From assembly GCF_014839805.1 (NCBI RefSeq), contig NC_051131.1, positions 5,940,913 to 6,004,912 on the forward strand: 64,000 nt of DNA, in the 5' to 3' direction. Positions 1-13,215 of the stretch are shown here, piece after piece; position 1 is the stretch's first letter, and each line of letters begins with the position of its first letter. The position numbers and the translations under genes are program-made. The notes beneath the pieces are model-generated. The model worked only from the letters and a program-made list of their open reading frames with translations, ran no database searches and was not told the DNA's origin. The stretch comes from Manduca sexta (taxonomy: Eukaryota > Arthropoda > Insecta > Lepidoptera > Sphingidae).

Positions 1-727
1 TCAGGTTTTAATCAAATTTATAACACCATGGATTCTGTTAACGATGTCAGTGCATATTTTGCTTTAATAGCAGATTTCCAAAAGATTATTTATTCTCAAT
101 TCGTGTCTTATTTTTTTGTGGTTGATCTCTATCCTTGCTCTTAGAATTGAATTTCATCTGAATACCTACTTTGCTTTTGATCAAATTAAAATACATATTT
201 AAGTAGGTACCTTAAATATATATTACCTTAGTACTTACCCAAGGCCGTGACAAAATAGAGTAGGTAGGTACTTTCTCGATAAAACATTTTATTAAGCAAG
301 CAAATATAATAAACTGGAGTACCGTAAAACGGTATAAACAGGTACCTTAAATAATATAACATTGATAGCAAGGTACTATTTTACATGTTTTTTGAGTACG
401 TAAATCATTATATAGGTATTATATATTTTTATAAATCGGCTGTGTATAGCTCTGTTGTGGTAAACAAACAAGATCCTTGAAGAATAAGTTATGTTTGTAG
501 GCATAAGAATTAGGTATAATGGCAACAAGTTACAAGATCGTAACCGGATTTATTACAACGCATCCTCGTAATGTGTCATGTTGTCTCTGGTCCAGGAACC
601 GGCTTTCGGTAACTCATAAATCATCGTTTGCCGTTTTTCACAATCCACATGTCTGATGATATGCACGCAGTCGTTGTTTGCATATTTAAATACAAGCTAC
701 TTAAATTTAAATTATTATTTGACTTAC
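1..727. other. No gene seen; probable intron of a minus-strand gene to the left
   Basis: AT-rich sequence with no ORF that looks coding. A good minus-strand splice donor sits at its right border, so this stretch is most simply read as the start of an intron belonging to a gene outside the window. Confidence 0.4.
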
Positions 728-850
728 CTCTATTAGGAATCCTCGAGGGCGACGTCCCTGTAGCACGCCGGACGGAACGGCCGCTGCGCACCGAACATAA
801 ACACTGCACCAAACGGTTAAAACAAACGGAATAACCTATTTGTGTGTTTA
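728..850 (-). other. Probable 5' untranslated first exon of an off-window gene
   Basis: On the minus strand a GC-rich stretch ends in AATAGAG|GTAAGTC, a near-ideal splice donor with the exon border at 728. Upstream of it lies GTGCAGTG, similar to an arthropod initiator, so transcription could begin near 850. The only ATG-initiated frame in the exon stops before the donor, so it looks non-coding or carries a short uORF. The gene it belongs to would lie left of the window and cannot be named. The 5' border is a guess. Confidence 0.4.
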
Positions 851-959
851 CACTGCACTGTTATGATGTTCTGTCACTGAAATCCAATTCTTTCGTTTGT
901 TTTTATTCACGATATTATAAGTAAAGCACGCATGTCAGTTTAAACGCATAATAAATTCT

Positions 960-1105
960 ATCACTACTCCGTACAGTATCTTCCAAGACTGCCGCTCGAT
1001 GACTGGCGGGGTGGCGGGCGCGCGCCGTTTGTCTGGTCGGTCGGGTAGCATCGCGGAAGGCGGGGCGGTAGTGCGGCGCGGCGTGCGACGCACAAACAAT
1101 ACGCG
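960..1105. promoter_or_regulatory. GC-rich promoter-like patch
   Basis: A strongly GC- and CpG-rich block (gcgggcgcgcgccg, gcggggcggtagtgcgg) in otherwise AT-rich DNA. It lies just upstream, in the minus-strand sense, of the probable first exon at 728-850. The base composition suggests a core promoter or unmethylated regulatory island. No coding frame is convincing. Confidence 0.4.
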
Positions 1106-2885
1106 ACTTCTCAAATTAGCAGTGTTATACTAAAAGAATGAATGGAAACAATGAATTAAAAATGTTTCCGTAGACAATATTTTAAAGTGTAATTTTATTA
1201 AAATCTTGAAATATTTTTTACGAAAATGATAATATAATTGTGAGCTTTTATAAGAGGTTTCGTTATGAAAATACATAGCTTCAATAAAGTGCATTTTAAT
1301 ATTAATATTATTTTTAAACATATCGAAAATACTTACATACATTTCTAAATTCGAAAAGGTTGTAATATTATCTCCGTCCAGGTAAACTTTACAGTCGCTA
1401 TAAAATATTTGTTATATACTTAAGTGTATAAATATAGGTATGGCCTATTCATTAAAATTGTGATCTACCTACTTACGTATAAAAACGGAGTAGTAAACGA
1501 ATTAAAAGCTCTACCTACTACCTAAATATATTTTGTACGAAATGGCAAACAAAAGGTTTTTTTGTCTTAAAATGAGTACACTTTAGGTTTTAAAATTTTG
1601 CCGGAGCGGCGATGTCATAATATCACTTTTAAAGTAATTATTATAACACTACTTTGGCTTCGCATGGGTGAAATTTACTGGGTAGGTTTCTCGTATGCGA
1701 AACCCCGTCTGTATTACGTTGTCCGCTTCTGCCACCTAACAGCCTAATGTGTAACTGGTTTAAAGGTCTGCAGCAAATTAAATTATAAGGTGAGTACTTA
1801 TATACATATGTACTTAATAGCTATTATATATTTAAAATAGATAAAATTCAATGGATTTTGCATAAAATAATTTAAGTACTTACTTATTTAAATTGACACC
1901 ATTATGAATGGACTAATTTAAAAATGTATACAAAAGCATAAGGATAAAAATAATTAATGTGTAGATTATATACCTACCAAAGTTTGATGTGATTTCTCTT
2001 CATTGTGGCCGGTTACTAAAACCTACTAAAATATTATAAAAATTAATTTAATTTACTCCTTTAATCGGTAAACACGTCGGAATGTGATTTACTTAAGTAC
2101 TTTGTATTAAAAATTAGAACTGTGTGTACTGTTGGTCAACCTTATTTAAAAACATGCAGTCGAATTGAGAACCTCTTCCTTTTTTTGAAATCGGCTAAAA
2201 AAAAAATAAGTCTCACAAGTCAAAAAAGAATTCATAGTTAAAACATGATTAAATCCTAAGTAGAACCCTTGACTCTACAACCTCTAGAACCTACTAACTA
2301 CATCTGAGTAAAACATATTTGGTTTGTTTATTTACACAGCATCTAAAGAATAATTTACAAAAGTAAGATGCTTTAAAACGCTAGCAAGTAGCTACAAATG
2401 TAAACTACCCAATACAAAACCGAAAAAACGCAAACTGTTAAAGATAAACATAAAAAATGATCAAAGCAAAACGTACGTTGAAATTGAATTCTGGGCCAGA
2501 AAATGCTTTTAAAATATTCCGTGTGTCTAAAATGTTGTCATAAGATATCATCATCGGTTTGGGCTCACTATTTTTTTCTCCATACATAAAACATCTCACA
2601 AAGATAAAAATCGCAAATCAAGCAGTTTATTAGTGTCCTAAACTTATTTATTTTGTACCCACTTAGTTTATGAAATCTAGAACATTCCTTCCTTCTTAAT
2701 TATGTGCTAAATCGTAATATTTAAGTTGTTTAAGAATTTTAAGTTGGTACCTAAACGAGGGGATCTTATTAGTAAGATATTAATAGTATAATTTATAGTT
2801 ACTTTTAAGTGCAATCATTATATAAGTAGTTAAAGATAGAATAAGTTTAAGTATGTAATCGAATGTAAATTAAGTAATAAGAAAT
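1106..2885. other. AT-rich intergenic sequence, no gene seen
   Basis: No splice-bounded coding exon, RNA gene or clear repeat is recognisable. The ORFs here are short and made of AT-rich codons. Confidence 0.5.
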
Positions 2886-2889
2886 AACA

Positions 2890-3235
2890 TGGATTTTTTT
2901 ATTGCTTTGAATGACGAGACAAGCTTGTCGTTTGCCTGATGGTAAGCTATACGACCGCCTATAAACAGTAGAAACACTATCCAACACCTTGAATTACAAA
3001 GTATTATTTGGTATTCCACTGCGCTCGCCATCCTGAGACATGAGATATTCAAGTCTTATGTCCAATAGTTACACTGGCTAACATGTCCTTTAAACGGGAA
3101 CACAACAATGACTACACACTGCTGCCTGGCGGCAGAAATAGACATTGCAATGGGGTTCCATTGCATTCCATTGGGTAGGTTTACCCAGGCGGACTCCTAC
3201 ATATCAGAGATCTACTACCAGTATATTATGTATGT
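2890..3235. repeat. Decayed lepidopteran interspersed repeat
   Basis: It contains phrases common in lepidopteran repeats: gacgagacaagcttgtcg, then gcctgatggtaagctat and accgcctataaacagtag, with a later ctgcctggcggcagaaatag segment and a gcggactcctaca tail. The order matches a LINE- or SINE-derived family seen many times in moth genomes. The assignment is from memory and the family name is uncertain. Short stop-riddled frames inside are not genes. Confidence 0.5.
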
Positions 3236-4229
3236 ATGAAGTTCGTGTATAGTATATCTCTAAATAATCCGTTAATTTCCTTACAATGCCCCAATTGCTT
3301 TCAATTTATACTGCACAGAAAGCGGATCAACGCATGCTCACAGATATACATTGGAGCAAACGGAATGCTTTAATTTACTTAATCTCAATAAAAAAACAAA
3401 TGTACCTAATATTACAGTTAGGTACCCTGTGTTACGCCAACAGCAGTTTGACACTAAATGAAAATAAGTGTTACAAAATTTATAGGTGTTATACGTTCTA
3501 CACTACGATCTAGAACAACAGGTACGTAAAACATTATTCTTTATCAATTAGAAAAAGTAAACAACTCAGGGCTATATTTATTTAATACAAAAATATTAGA
3601 GCATCTACCCACAATAAAATTTAAAGTTAAAACTTAAGAGCTCGGTTGGAAACCTAAAAAAAACTGCAAAATTACTTATTACTGATAGTAACCTATAACT
3701 CAGGCGTAACTAGTCTAGGATCCCGATAGGACCGTACATTAACGAATTATTTTTATTTAAATAGGTAGTTACAAATAGGTAACTAATTCATCTTTTTAAG
3801 GTCATTGCGGTTATGATCTCAATAATAAGTTTTTTTTTATTTTATTTAATATTAAAGGTGACGCTTCTGTCCTTGACCACAGTGAGATTTAAGACACAAA
3901 CAACATTGGGTTCATACATTAACCATTATAAAAGAATTTAACATAACGCTTTAGAATTTCATATACTTATTCAAAGCGAATTTATCAAATCTATTTTGGT
4001 TTTATAGCAAAGTTCCACTGTAAATAATGTTTCATGAAAACCAATAAATATACTTCAAAGCACAAATTATGCAAAATAAAATAAGCTAGTTAAATAGAAG
4101 CTGCAATGCTGCTAGCTGCAGTCTAGTTGAGTGTGGAGCGGACTGCCGAGACGAATGTTCGCAGATTCAAACGCAAGAGCACAGCCCTCAAACTTTAAAA
4201 AAAAATGTGTAGGTTGTGTATCCTTTATG

Positions 4230-4425
4230 AATTATGGGTTGTTTTAACGGTGAAGGAAAACATTGAGGAAACCTGTATACCTGCGAAGTTCTCAATAGAA
4301 ATTTTGAGGGTGTGTGAAGTCTACCAATCTGCACTAGGCCAGCGTGTTAGACTAAGCCCTAATCCCTCTCATTAGTAAAGGAGGCCCGTATCCAGCAATG
4401 GGACACTATAATAGGACCGATATTA
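4230..4425. repeat. Lepidopteran repeat tail fragment
   Basis: The stretch gtgaagtctaccaatctgc, then actaggccagcgtgttagac and gtatccagcaatgggacac, resembles a widespread 3'-tail motif of lepidopteran retroelements. No ORF remains. The rest of 3.2-5.6 kb is AT-rich, with no gene recognised. Confidence 0.5.
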
Positions 4426-5654
4426 TTATTTGTTATAGTAAAATGGGTGTCTCGCTACTTGCAATCCATCAAGGGCAGTTGAGTTGGAACTTGTGTACAG
4501 TTAAGTTTTTAGGCAAATAAGTACCTACACCATAAACCTTGATGGTGATAATAAACAACGCGAGTGATGTCATACGATAATAAATTCTAATGTGTGAGCT
4601 ATTCGTGTCAGGCAAAATGATGCATGGATTCACATATCACGTATAGGACATGGGTTGACTTGAAACATGCATCACGTACGCAACGGGTGATTGACTGAAG
4701 GCTGTCATCCCTTCGTCCTTAAATTAGATAGCGGACGGACTTTAGAAAGCCAAGCAACAAATATTTTGATATATCAATATTACACAGTGAATTTTTTGCT
4801 AACGCAAACACATTTCTACCAAACTTAAACTTGTAGTTTGAACTAAGAATCGTATAAAGTAATATTACTTTGAACAACTATTGTGGAAATGCAACACGTA
4901 CAAGTTTAATGGTCACGATCCAAAGATAAAGTGTTTTGCATTGCTAACATTTGCTCCTGCAACAAAAGACTCTAGTGCTAATCGCGAATTCTAAATTCCC
5001 TTTATGAATTTATGATAATGTGCTTATGTTTCTCCTTCAAACAAAGTAATTCTTACCTGTACCTTTTGAACAACGTTTTCGCACGATGTATTTTTGGAGT
5101 GATAAAAACTAATGGCGTCCCCACATTCCACGTTGACGACAGATTTTTATCGTAAGTACAGCTAAGTATACAGTCGGAGAATCATAGTGAAAAACAGCAT
5201 TATCTTGATTATTATAGTAAGTTATAGTATATCAGATTAAAGCAATAAAATATAAACCATGAAATTATTTAGGTTAAGAAAGGGATTCAGGTTTGATCGT
5301 CAGGCCAGTCAATAAGAACATAAATGTTTTTCGATAAAGGGAGTTGGAATTTACGCCCGGCATGGTAGATTCATTTCCTATTACATCACGTGACGGATAT
5401 GCTTGGTGAATTGTTGCACCTCTGCCTACGCTTGAGCTTGAGTTATACCTACATAGGTATAAAGATTAGGGATAAATATTATAAAATAAATAAAAAAATA
5501 AGGATAAAATGATGACAAATCGTCGATGTATAGGTAGCATATATCTTAGCAGATTAGTACTTACTTGAGAGCCTTCAAATGTAAGTAGGTATATGAATTT
5601 ATAATAAACAAAATGAAGAGTTAAATAGAATCGCATACCGATATTTTAAAAATC

Positions 5655-5905
5655 AACACCACATAACACATACTTTATGCCTTTATCGTCGAAGGGGTGG
5701 ACAGAGATTCAACCAGGGCACCCATTGTCGTCTTGTGTGTTCCATCCCACGACGTAATATGGGGCGAGCCTATCGCGGCACAAATTCCAGATACCTGGGT
5801 AATGCTGTGCAGAAAAACCGAATATCCTTGCTCGACCAGGATTCAAACCCAAGATCTCAGCTTTGCAGTTGTAAACCAACTATGCCACCGAGGCAATCAT
5901 ATTAT
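5655..5905 (-). mobile_element. tRNA-derived SINE
   Basis: Read on the minus strand from about 5905, the sequence begins TGCCTCGGTGGCATAGTTGG, like a tRNA box A. About 45 bases on it has GGTTTGAATCC, a good box B (consensus GGTTCGANTCC). The body ends near 5655. These two internal pol III promoter boxes are diagnostic of a tRNA-headed SINE. Two overlapping plus-strand ORFs here are antisense readings of it. The exact 3' end and target duplication were not resolved. Confidence 0.6.
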
Positions 5906-5949
5906 GGACACCACAATATGATCACCATATATTATGGATATAATGATTA

Positions 5950-8900
5950 ACCAACATGTCATGACATATTTTACTTTTACTTTACAGCAAAAGTGAAGGG
6001 CGAAAATAACGTCAAATCAGCGGGAATCGAATTTGTTGCCAGACGGCTCCGATAATTCGCTAAACCCGGCACTGATGTGGAAAAACGAGCGTCCCAAATA
6101 CGCGTAACCGCATTCACAAAAGCAATCGCTTACTTTTATTAATATTTGCTAGTTTTTGCATTGGTCATGTTCAATTTTGATATTGATGTTCCTTTCGGAC
6201 ATATTAGTGTAGACAAAGGTAAACACTTGTCTGCAAACATTTTTCTTGTGCTAATGGAATGTAAACACTGACAACGGCAAATCGGTCCATAAATATCAAT
6301 GATTAGTCTGGAACAGAGTCACCAACAGTGACGATGCGAGTCGCATCACTATCAGATGGCAAAATCTCTATATTCGTCTGGCAACGTGACATACAATGCC
6401 ACGAATTCTGAATGCTGATTACCAACATTATAGCCCGAACAATTGACTGTCAAAAACAGTAACATAGAATCGACATTATGTAATGCTATTACTTCTACGA
6501 GCAACGTCCTTATTCAATAAAGTACCGGTCTCAATCCAACAACAACATATTGCACTGATGTTAAGGATGTTTACGGGGACTGATTATTGATTATCATAAG
6601 ACAGACCAGCAATACGGAGAGAAATCCGGCGATCGTTACAACACAACGGATTTTAGTAATAACATTCGCCCGGAATGTCATCGTATAATAAATGATTCAG
6701 GTGCAGTGTAGTTATCCTGCCGTGACAGTAAAACACGAGGCACAAGTACTCTTCGATCAGTTCTATAGAAAAACAATATAAAATATTATTATATTGATAG
6801 GAGTGATAGAAGGTCAAAGGTCGACCTCCGGTACGCCTTGATATGACTTATTCGAGTCACATCTCATGTAATCTCGGCTGCTTGTAGATGTACAGGGCGT
6901 CACAGATTATCCTCCGACATTGAAGTAGTACTTGCACGAATGTTAATGTACTGGTGAATATATCAATCGATCTAATATAAAATTCCTTATGCGGCATGTG
7001 GTGCACATATTAAAATTTTGTTATCATGTGATAATATCATTTTCCTTGTCATTTATTTTTTGCTACAGCCCACTTTGTTACTTATATTTACTTGCTGACA
7101 TTATTATGTGTATGTAAAACAAACTGTGTAGGTAGTCCCTATAGATTAAAGAAGAAGAGAACCGGATAAAAAAGTAAACATGTAAGTATCGACAAAATTT
7201 AAGAGTTTCTGTTAATCCCTACGTTTGTAACATGGTCACGATATTGAAAATATTAAGTACGTAGAACAATTTAATAATATTTAATTTCTTTTAGCTTTGT
7301 AATAAAAGTTAAAACCCTGTTTCACAAGTTTTAAGTAAATTTTATTTGAATTTAGTTATATAAAACTACCATTGTAGATAGTACTTATTCCATTACCTTT
7401 TATCTGGGCATCAATTTAAGTGTGACTTTTCTATTTGGGCGGCTTAAAGATTTATGTGACAAACAGTATTTATTAAAAAGTTATGAAATAGAACCTTTGT
7501 ATTATAAAACAGAAGCATAGTCGGCTACATAGTTTAATATAGTGTGCTTACATTTAGGAAGTACATACTTGATTTGATTCACAGGCCAGAATGCTGAGAA
7601 AGCAGTTGTCCTCATTACTCCCATGTACCTCTACGGGGATAAAAACATCTAAAGATTAGTGATTACTTTGATGCTGTGCAGTAATAGTAAGTATAAAGAA
7701 CTGATAGGTTAAATGAATTCTGTACAAAAACTATATCTACTCGCATGCATCGTGGCTTAAAATAACGAAGCAAATAACTAGGACTGGACTGGCAGGAAGC
7801 TGTGATATCAAGCCTGCCGGAAGGAGGTTGCACGGTTCCCGTTTTCCCAGCTCAGCAACAACCTGGTCGTATCTGACTGGATTCCATTTCCCATGCACCA
7901 AAGGTTTTATCTGCCTTCATTAACCCACTTCTATTTTCACAGATATAAAATTGGGTAAACTATAACTACATGTTTTTGCAAGAATTTTGTGTCAGAAAAC
8001 AAGCTAATTGACGAATGGGTCACCAGCTGGTAAGTGATGACAATCTAAGGTCTGCGTCGTTTAGAGCTGCCATTGACCACAATGAACATAAAATTATGAT
8101 ATGTAATATATGGAGTAAACACAAGCACAGCAAGGGTAACAGCAGCAACCACTATTATGTTCCGATAATAGGAACATAAGTAATTGTTAGGCATTACGAC
8201 ACACCATTGTCTCAAGGCGACGAACATCGCTTTGTAATAACTACTTAATTACCCTTCCTCGCTGCGTGGTAGTCGTATAAGAAGTATTGATTGATATCGA
8301 ATACGTTTATGGGTAATCGAGGCAGTTACTCTCATGCGAGCAAATTGCTTATCCTGTAAAAAAAACCAACTCGCTCAATATATCAAATTGATACAACTTT
8401 AAGATCGGTTGAATTTTCTTTCATCAATTAAAAAACACAGACATCTTGAAGCTAAATTTGAATAAAATAAAAGGTAACGGGGAACAATATAAACGCCAGT
8501 AAATGAAAACAATCATAGAAATTCAGTGTCTGAAGCTTTAAGAATCAGTGAAAAACATAGGTAATACTTAATGTGGTTGTTGGTGATTTCATTTGGCATG
8601 GTAACGAAAGACAGTATTAATATTTATTTGACCTTTTGCTGTTCTGGAACCTCGTAATATGCTCTATCAAAAACCAAATTTAGCGTCGTGCTGTTTACAT
8701 TTTAATATAAGAATAATATTGTGTTTATCATATCAATAGGGTAGGTACAGACTTTTCTAGATATATGGAACGCATAGTAACTAGGTTCCTAAACAGTTTT
8801 AGACCATAAAGGTATTCAAATACTGTTTAAACTGCTACGATTACTCAAATTCATTTAAAAAAGCGTAAAGTATAATAGCTACGAAAATATAATCTTGTCA

Positions 8901-8950
8901 ATATATATCAAAATAGTAGGTGCTACTCGAAACTTTGCTCGTATTAAAAT
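5950..8950. other. Intergenic sequence, no gene seen
   Basis: AT-rich, with no convincing exon. A TCACGTGA E-box lies a little to the left, at 5386-5393. Around 7770-8040 there are phrases seen in lepidopteran repeats (gaaggaggttgcacggttcc, caccagctggtaagtgatg), but the copy is too decayed to bound. Confidence 0.4.
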
Positions 8951-8989
8951 TTAAAATCCTTTCTCCGTACGGAGACTTTAAACAGAGGT

Positions 8990-9065
8990 CCCAACGTATA
9001 CCTTCCAGGATAAAATTATATGTTAATCCAGGACATAGTCTATCTGTGAACCAAATAAGCCAATA
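8990..9065. repeat. Fragment of the 'CCGGGATAAAA' interspersed family
   Basis: The phrase ccaggataaaattatatg followed by ttaatccaggacatagtc and tatctgtgaacc parallels better copies near 15180, 33330 and 42940 in this same window. It is a partial copy with no coding capacity. Confidence 0.4.
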
Positions 9066-10471
9066 AAAAATATTTTCCATAGACACATTAGGAATTGATC
9101 GCATTTTAACCTCGCCTGAATGTCATAGACACCCTCTTTACGATAATTTTGTAAGGTTAATTTTATCGAATTATAATTAAAATATAAATAATCCCTAGAT
9201 GCCCGAAGAACTGAATGATCTATTAAATAAGTACCTAGTGCTCGGAATTTCAGTAGGCGTGAGGTCGACATTACCGGGCGCTTCGCTGCACACGATCGAT
9301 ACCGAGGCCAATCGCACAAATACCACATTTAAGGAAGGTTACTGCAATAAAGATAAACTGGGGTTTACGTTAATATCGTCGGTCTTTAATATGCAACCCC
9401 TACTACAAGGCCAAAATATCAAAGCAGTGACTGCTTGATAGCAGGTATAACTACATGTCCCACGATTACAAAAATTTGGTAATGTTTACAACTGGTACAT
9501 ACATATCATATTGATAGAAGGAGAGAAGTACACTTTTTGGGCTCTACTTCGCTTGCCATTAGGTGCGGTGGTAAAACAATGAAGTGAACCGTACTTGTCA
9601 AAGAAAAAGTGTAAAATTTGTAAACCATCGCATCATAAATCTATTAATATCTAATTGTGCAACATGAAATTAAACAAACATTATTACCTACTTACCTGAT
9701 TTTTTAAAACCGGATGTGTTTGTGTTGGGATTTGTCAATACCAACATTGTATAAACATGACTTCGTTGAATAACAAACGATTTTCAGCATTACGCGTACG
9801 ACGCAGGGTTCCACACCGTAACACTAAGCAGAGCTAATCAGATAACATTGACATTGTTCTAGAAGGTCAGCCTGGGGGTTGCACGCGACCAGTCAATTTT
9901 CGAGAGGGTTGCAAATTACGTAGTTCACCGATAATCGCATCATGCCAAGGCCAGATTAGAACGCCTTCACAGATATGGTCTTTGGTTTTCGTTATTAACT
10001 TTTCAAGGATGATCTTTTAACGAAAGGTATTTTGGACGTGAGCATGACACGACAGCAATACGCTGTGTAACTTGTGTACAATTGAACGATAAAGCGTAGA
10101 AGCCGACTCATGGGAGCCACATAGCAACAATACGTACTACTGACTTTGTATTACAGAGCGATGTGTGGCACGGTGCTATTCACCTTAAGATATAACAATC
10201 TACATGTAAAATTTCATAATAACCACCCAGAATATTGACGTAATTTTATGTCCTACATTCTGGAGATTCACCAAGCTTGCACACTACAGCTTAGCGACAT
10301 CGTAAACAATTTTGAGGAACCCGCAGACATTTTGGGTTTATTAAAAATACTACTTATACCAGTCATTACTATTCTTTTTATAATTTATTGCCAACAAATA
10401 GCAATAGCAAACGCTCCCGATAGTAAAATAAAATACAATTCTCCATAACTATAGCAAAATACAACTTTAAC

Positions 10472-10509
10472 AGAACTGTGTTTTGCATTTGGTGGCAAAA
10501 CACAGTTCT
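10472..10509. repeat. Perfect 15-bp inverted repeat (hairpin)
   Basis: AGAACTGTGTTTTGC (10472-10486) is exactly complementary to GCAAAACACAGTTCT (10495-10509) across an 8-base loop. The stem is shorter than a usual insect microRNA precursor. It lies between two short overlapping ORFs that I do not consider genes. Confidence 0.7.
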
Positions 10510-10799
10510 TTGCTATCTTGATCAATACTTCTTTCTCGTCGCCAATATATAAGCAATGTATATCATTTGTCATTGTATAAATCAAGCCTGAGCTAATGCA
10601 TAAACAGCCATTAATTATAATTATATGAAAGACATGCCAATACATATATTCCTTCTTAATAGGCGTGCAACAATAACGCATATCATTGAAAGAAGAAATA
10701 GATAAAAGAACAGCACAATAGATATGTTTATGCCTTGTATGATAATATAGAGTTATAGACCCTAACAGCTGAACAAACATAGGGACAAATAAAGGTCAA

Positions 10800-10960
10800 G
10801 TTGGTGAATGCCGATGTCGCTGCCCGCTGGTGTGTCGGTTGAAGATTACGCTCCGCCGCATGCCAGCCCAAGGCCACTGAACATCAAAGCCACCCCGGGC
10901 TCGGGAATTATCTCCTTCGACGACTCCGCAGACCCACTCTGTCATAACGCCCTTAAACAT
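10800..10960 (+). repeat. GC-richer remnant of unknown origin
   Basis: The stretch is markedly GC-richer than its surroundings and opens a 75-codon frame from 10808 (MPMSLPAGVSVEDYAPPHAS...) that runs into AT-rich sequence and stops. No splice donor was seen at the composition boundary. A decayed retroelement piece is the likeliest explanation; a lost exon is possible. I do not recognise a domain. Confidence 0.3.
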
Positions 10961-11283
10961 CTAGGGCATCTATATTTAGTTTATTTTCAAAGTCATTTTT
11001 TAAAGCCCACCTTTTATTTTATTGGCTTTAATTAATATTTAAATAATTAAATGAAGACCTGTTGTTAGCTTTAAATAATACCTTCCTATAGGAGGAATTT
11101 AAGAAAGCGAAGATGATAGTATTTGGGTTAGTGGTCATTTAATATAAAATAGTTGATTAATTCAGTTTAATGCAAATATTTAATTAATACTAGTACACAG
11201 ATATAACACATAGACTAAAAGTAAAAAATTCAAAATAAACATAATATAGATCTTTTTTAGATTAAACCAAACAAATGTACTAC

Positions 11284-11410
11284 ACATCCGGGAGTGGACC
11301 GGTATCACCTCCGTTGAACACCTGTTCCGCCTGGCCAATGATAAAAAGAAATACAAGAAGCTGACGGCTAACCTTCAACTATGAAGAGACACTTAAAGAA
11401 GAAGAAGAAG
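11284..11410 (+). mobile_element. 3' end of a non-LTR retrotransposon ORF2, truncated
   Basis: One frame reads IREWTGITSVEHLFRLANDK, then KKYKKLTANLQL and stop. This is typical of the last residues of insect LINE-type endonuclease/reverse transcriptase proteins. It is followed by a short untranslated stretch and a (GAA)n tail (aaagaagaagaagaag). Everything upstream of the C-terminal tail is missing, as expected of a 5'-truncated insertion. The clade assignment is uncertain. Confidence 0.65.
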
Positions 11411-12479
11411 AAATGTACTACAGACTATAGCCTACAAAATCATACTTGCCATTTGGGCTCAAACAAAATGTGTTTGGATAAAGCGCAAATACAACTATAA
11501 GTACCTTTGCGATGCACTAAAATTTAGGCGTGCAACATTGTTATTTTTATTACACTCGTTAGAAGTACTTGTTACAAAATACAACAGCGGCAAAGAATGG
11601 ATCAGCGAATTATTAAACCAATATTCCTATTTTTTTAATTACCTGTCATTCACAAAATAATAAGTACCTACCTAGGCAGCTATTTATATTTCTTTCTTTA
11701 ATATTGTCAACAACAAAGTTATTATTTAGTGTCAGTCTAGCCGCTCAATTAACTGGATGAAAGAATGATGGACATTTCCATTAGAAAACGCGCTAACCGT
11801 ATGGTGACAAAGGTTGGAAACATCGGCGCAGTGCGATTCATTAGAATAATGAAAAGCCGGTTGGAGCATTGTCAGCTGAATGCTTTAGCTAAAAGGACTA
11901 ATAAGTGTGTTAGTCTAATTACTTAGTTGCTTTTTTATAATGTCTCCAATCCTAATGTACTAGTCGACACCTGTACTAATAATACTAATTAACTATGATT
12001 ACGCCACTGCTATACTAGCGTATATGTACAAAAAAGGACAGACTGTTCTATGAGCATTTGTCAAAGACTGAAAATAAAGTTTTGAAGAATTAAATTTGAA
12101 TAATGTTAATATTTATCAGTTTTCAATTCGTTAATGAACGGATTGCATATAAAAATCCAAAAATACGACTTTGATCCAGATGGAACCTACTTAAGTACAG
12201 TTAGCCACAAAAGTAAATTGTCAAATTCGGTATGCTTCTACACATAAACTTTAATCAAAATATCCTTTTATGTTTATCATAATAAATTATAGTCTTTGAA
12301 GTTTATTTTAGAAAAAACAATTGTTGATAAGAACACAAAAGTATAAAGCGATTTGAAAATTTGAATTTGTTCAGCTACTTTTGAGGCTATCTTTGCAAAG
12401 GTACGTACTCCTAAAATACATCATCATACGCGTACACAGACGCCTTTTATTCTACTTCTCTTTTTTTGTACAGCAAAAT

Positions 12480-12920
12480 GACCCCACTGCACCTGACGGT
12501 TAGTGGAGTGGGGTCCAATAGAATGTCGACTGACGAGAGATGATTACCCCTCAGCAATCGACACAACTATGCCAGCTTCTTGGAACCAGATTTACACAGA
12601 CTGATCCTGGAACGCGACACCGTTACGTGGGCCACTATGGCGGGTTTTATCGCCTTGTATATGGTGGTCGCTATCTACTACCGCCAGCAAGTACTCGCGG
12701 AGGTGTAGCGCAACTTATGCACCCGCTTTTTGTCTGTCTATTCCGTCCGATGGTGTGATAGGCGGCGAGCGCATAGCTATATCGGAAACAAATTCCAGGC
12801 TCGGGGCCGATAGAGAAGCAAAAAACCTAATGTCACTTTGCCCGACCCAGAATTAGTACCAAGGACCTCAAGCAATATCGTACCTCGCAAGCAACTACGC
12901 CACCGAGGCAGTCCCTTATC
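12480..12920 (-). mobile_element. Decayed tRNA-headed SINE
   Basis: On the minus strand from about 12915 the sequence starts TGCCTCGGTGGCGTAGTTGC, matching the head of the SINE at 5.7-5.9 kb. It is followed by GGTACGATATTGCTTGAGG and TCTGGGTCGGGCAAAGTGAC. Box B is degenerate. The body extends to about 12480. The family resemblance to 5655-5905 is visible by eye. Confidence 0.5.
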
Positions 12921-13215
12921 TCTACTACTTAGATCTTTATCATAATGTTATGTGCCCAGGATTTGAGTAGCAAAGCTAAAACTAAAAAAGTAAATTTCGC
13001 GTATTTAAATACATAATATTATTATTATGTAGGCACTTTACATTGTCCATAATTCAAAAGATGATTACTGTGCGCGTTATATTCGCAATATTATTCACAG
13101 TATGATAGGATTCCTTTCATAGAAAAGGCCATGTTTATGCTGTTATTAAAATTTACTAAATAAAATATTTTGTGTAAAACAAAATTAATCACATAATTTC
13201 GCACCCAAGTACATA

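Noticed and set aside
5697..5950. Two plus-strand ORFs
   Set aside because: Antisense to a tRNA-derived SINE.
9023..9328. Minus-strand 101-codon frame
   Set aside because: No recognisable domain; it crosses a repeat fragment and has no splice-site support.
10385..10780. Minus-strand 131-codon frame
   Set aside because: It runs through the 15-bp hairpin, has low-complexity Cys/Ile/Tyr-rich content from AT-rich DNA, and no homology I recognise.
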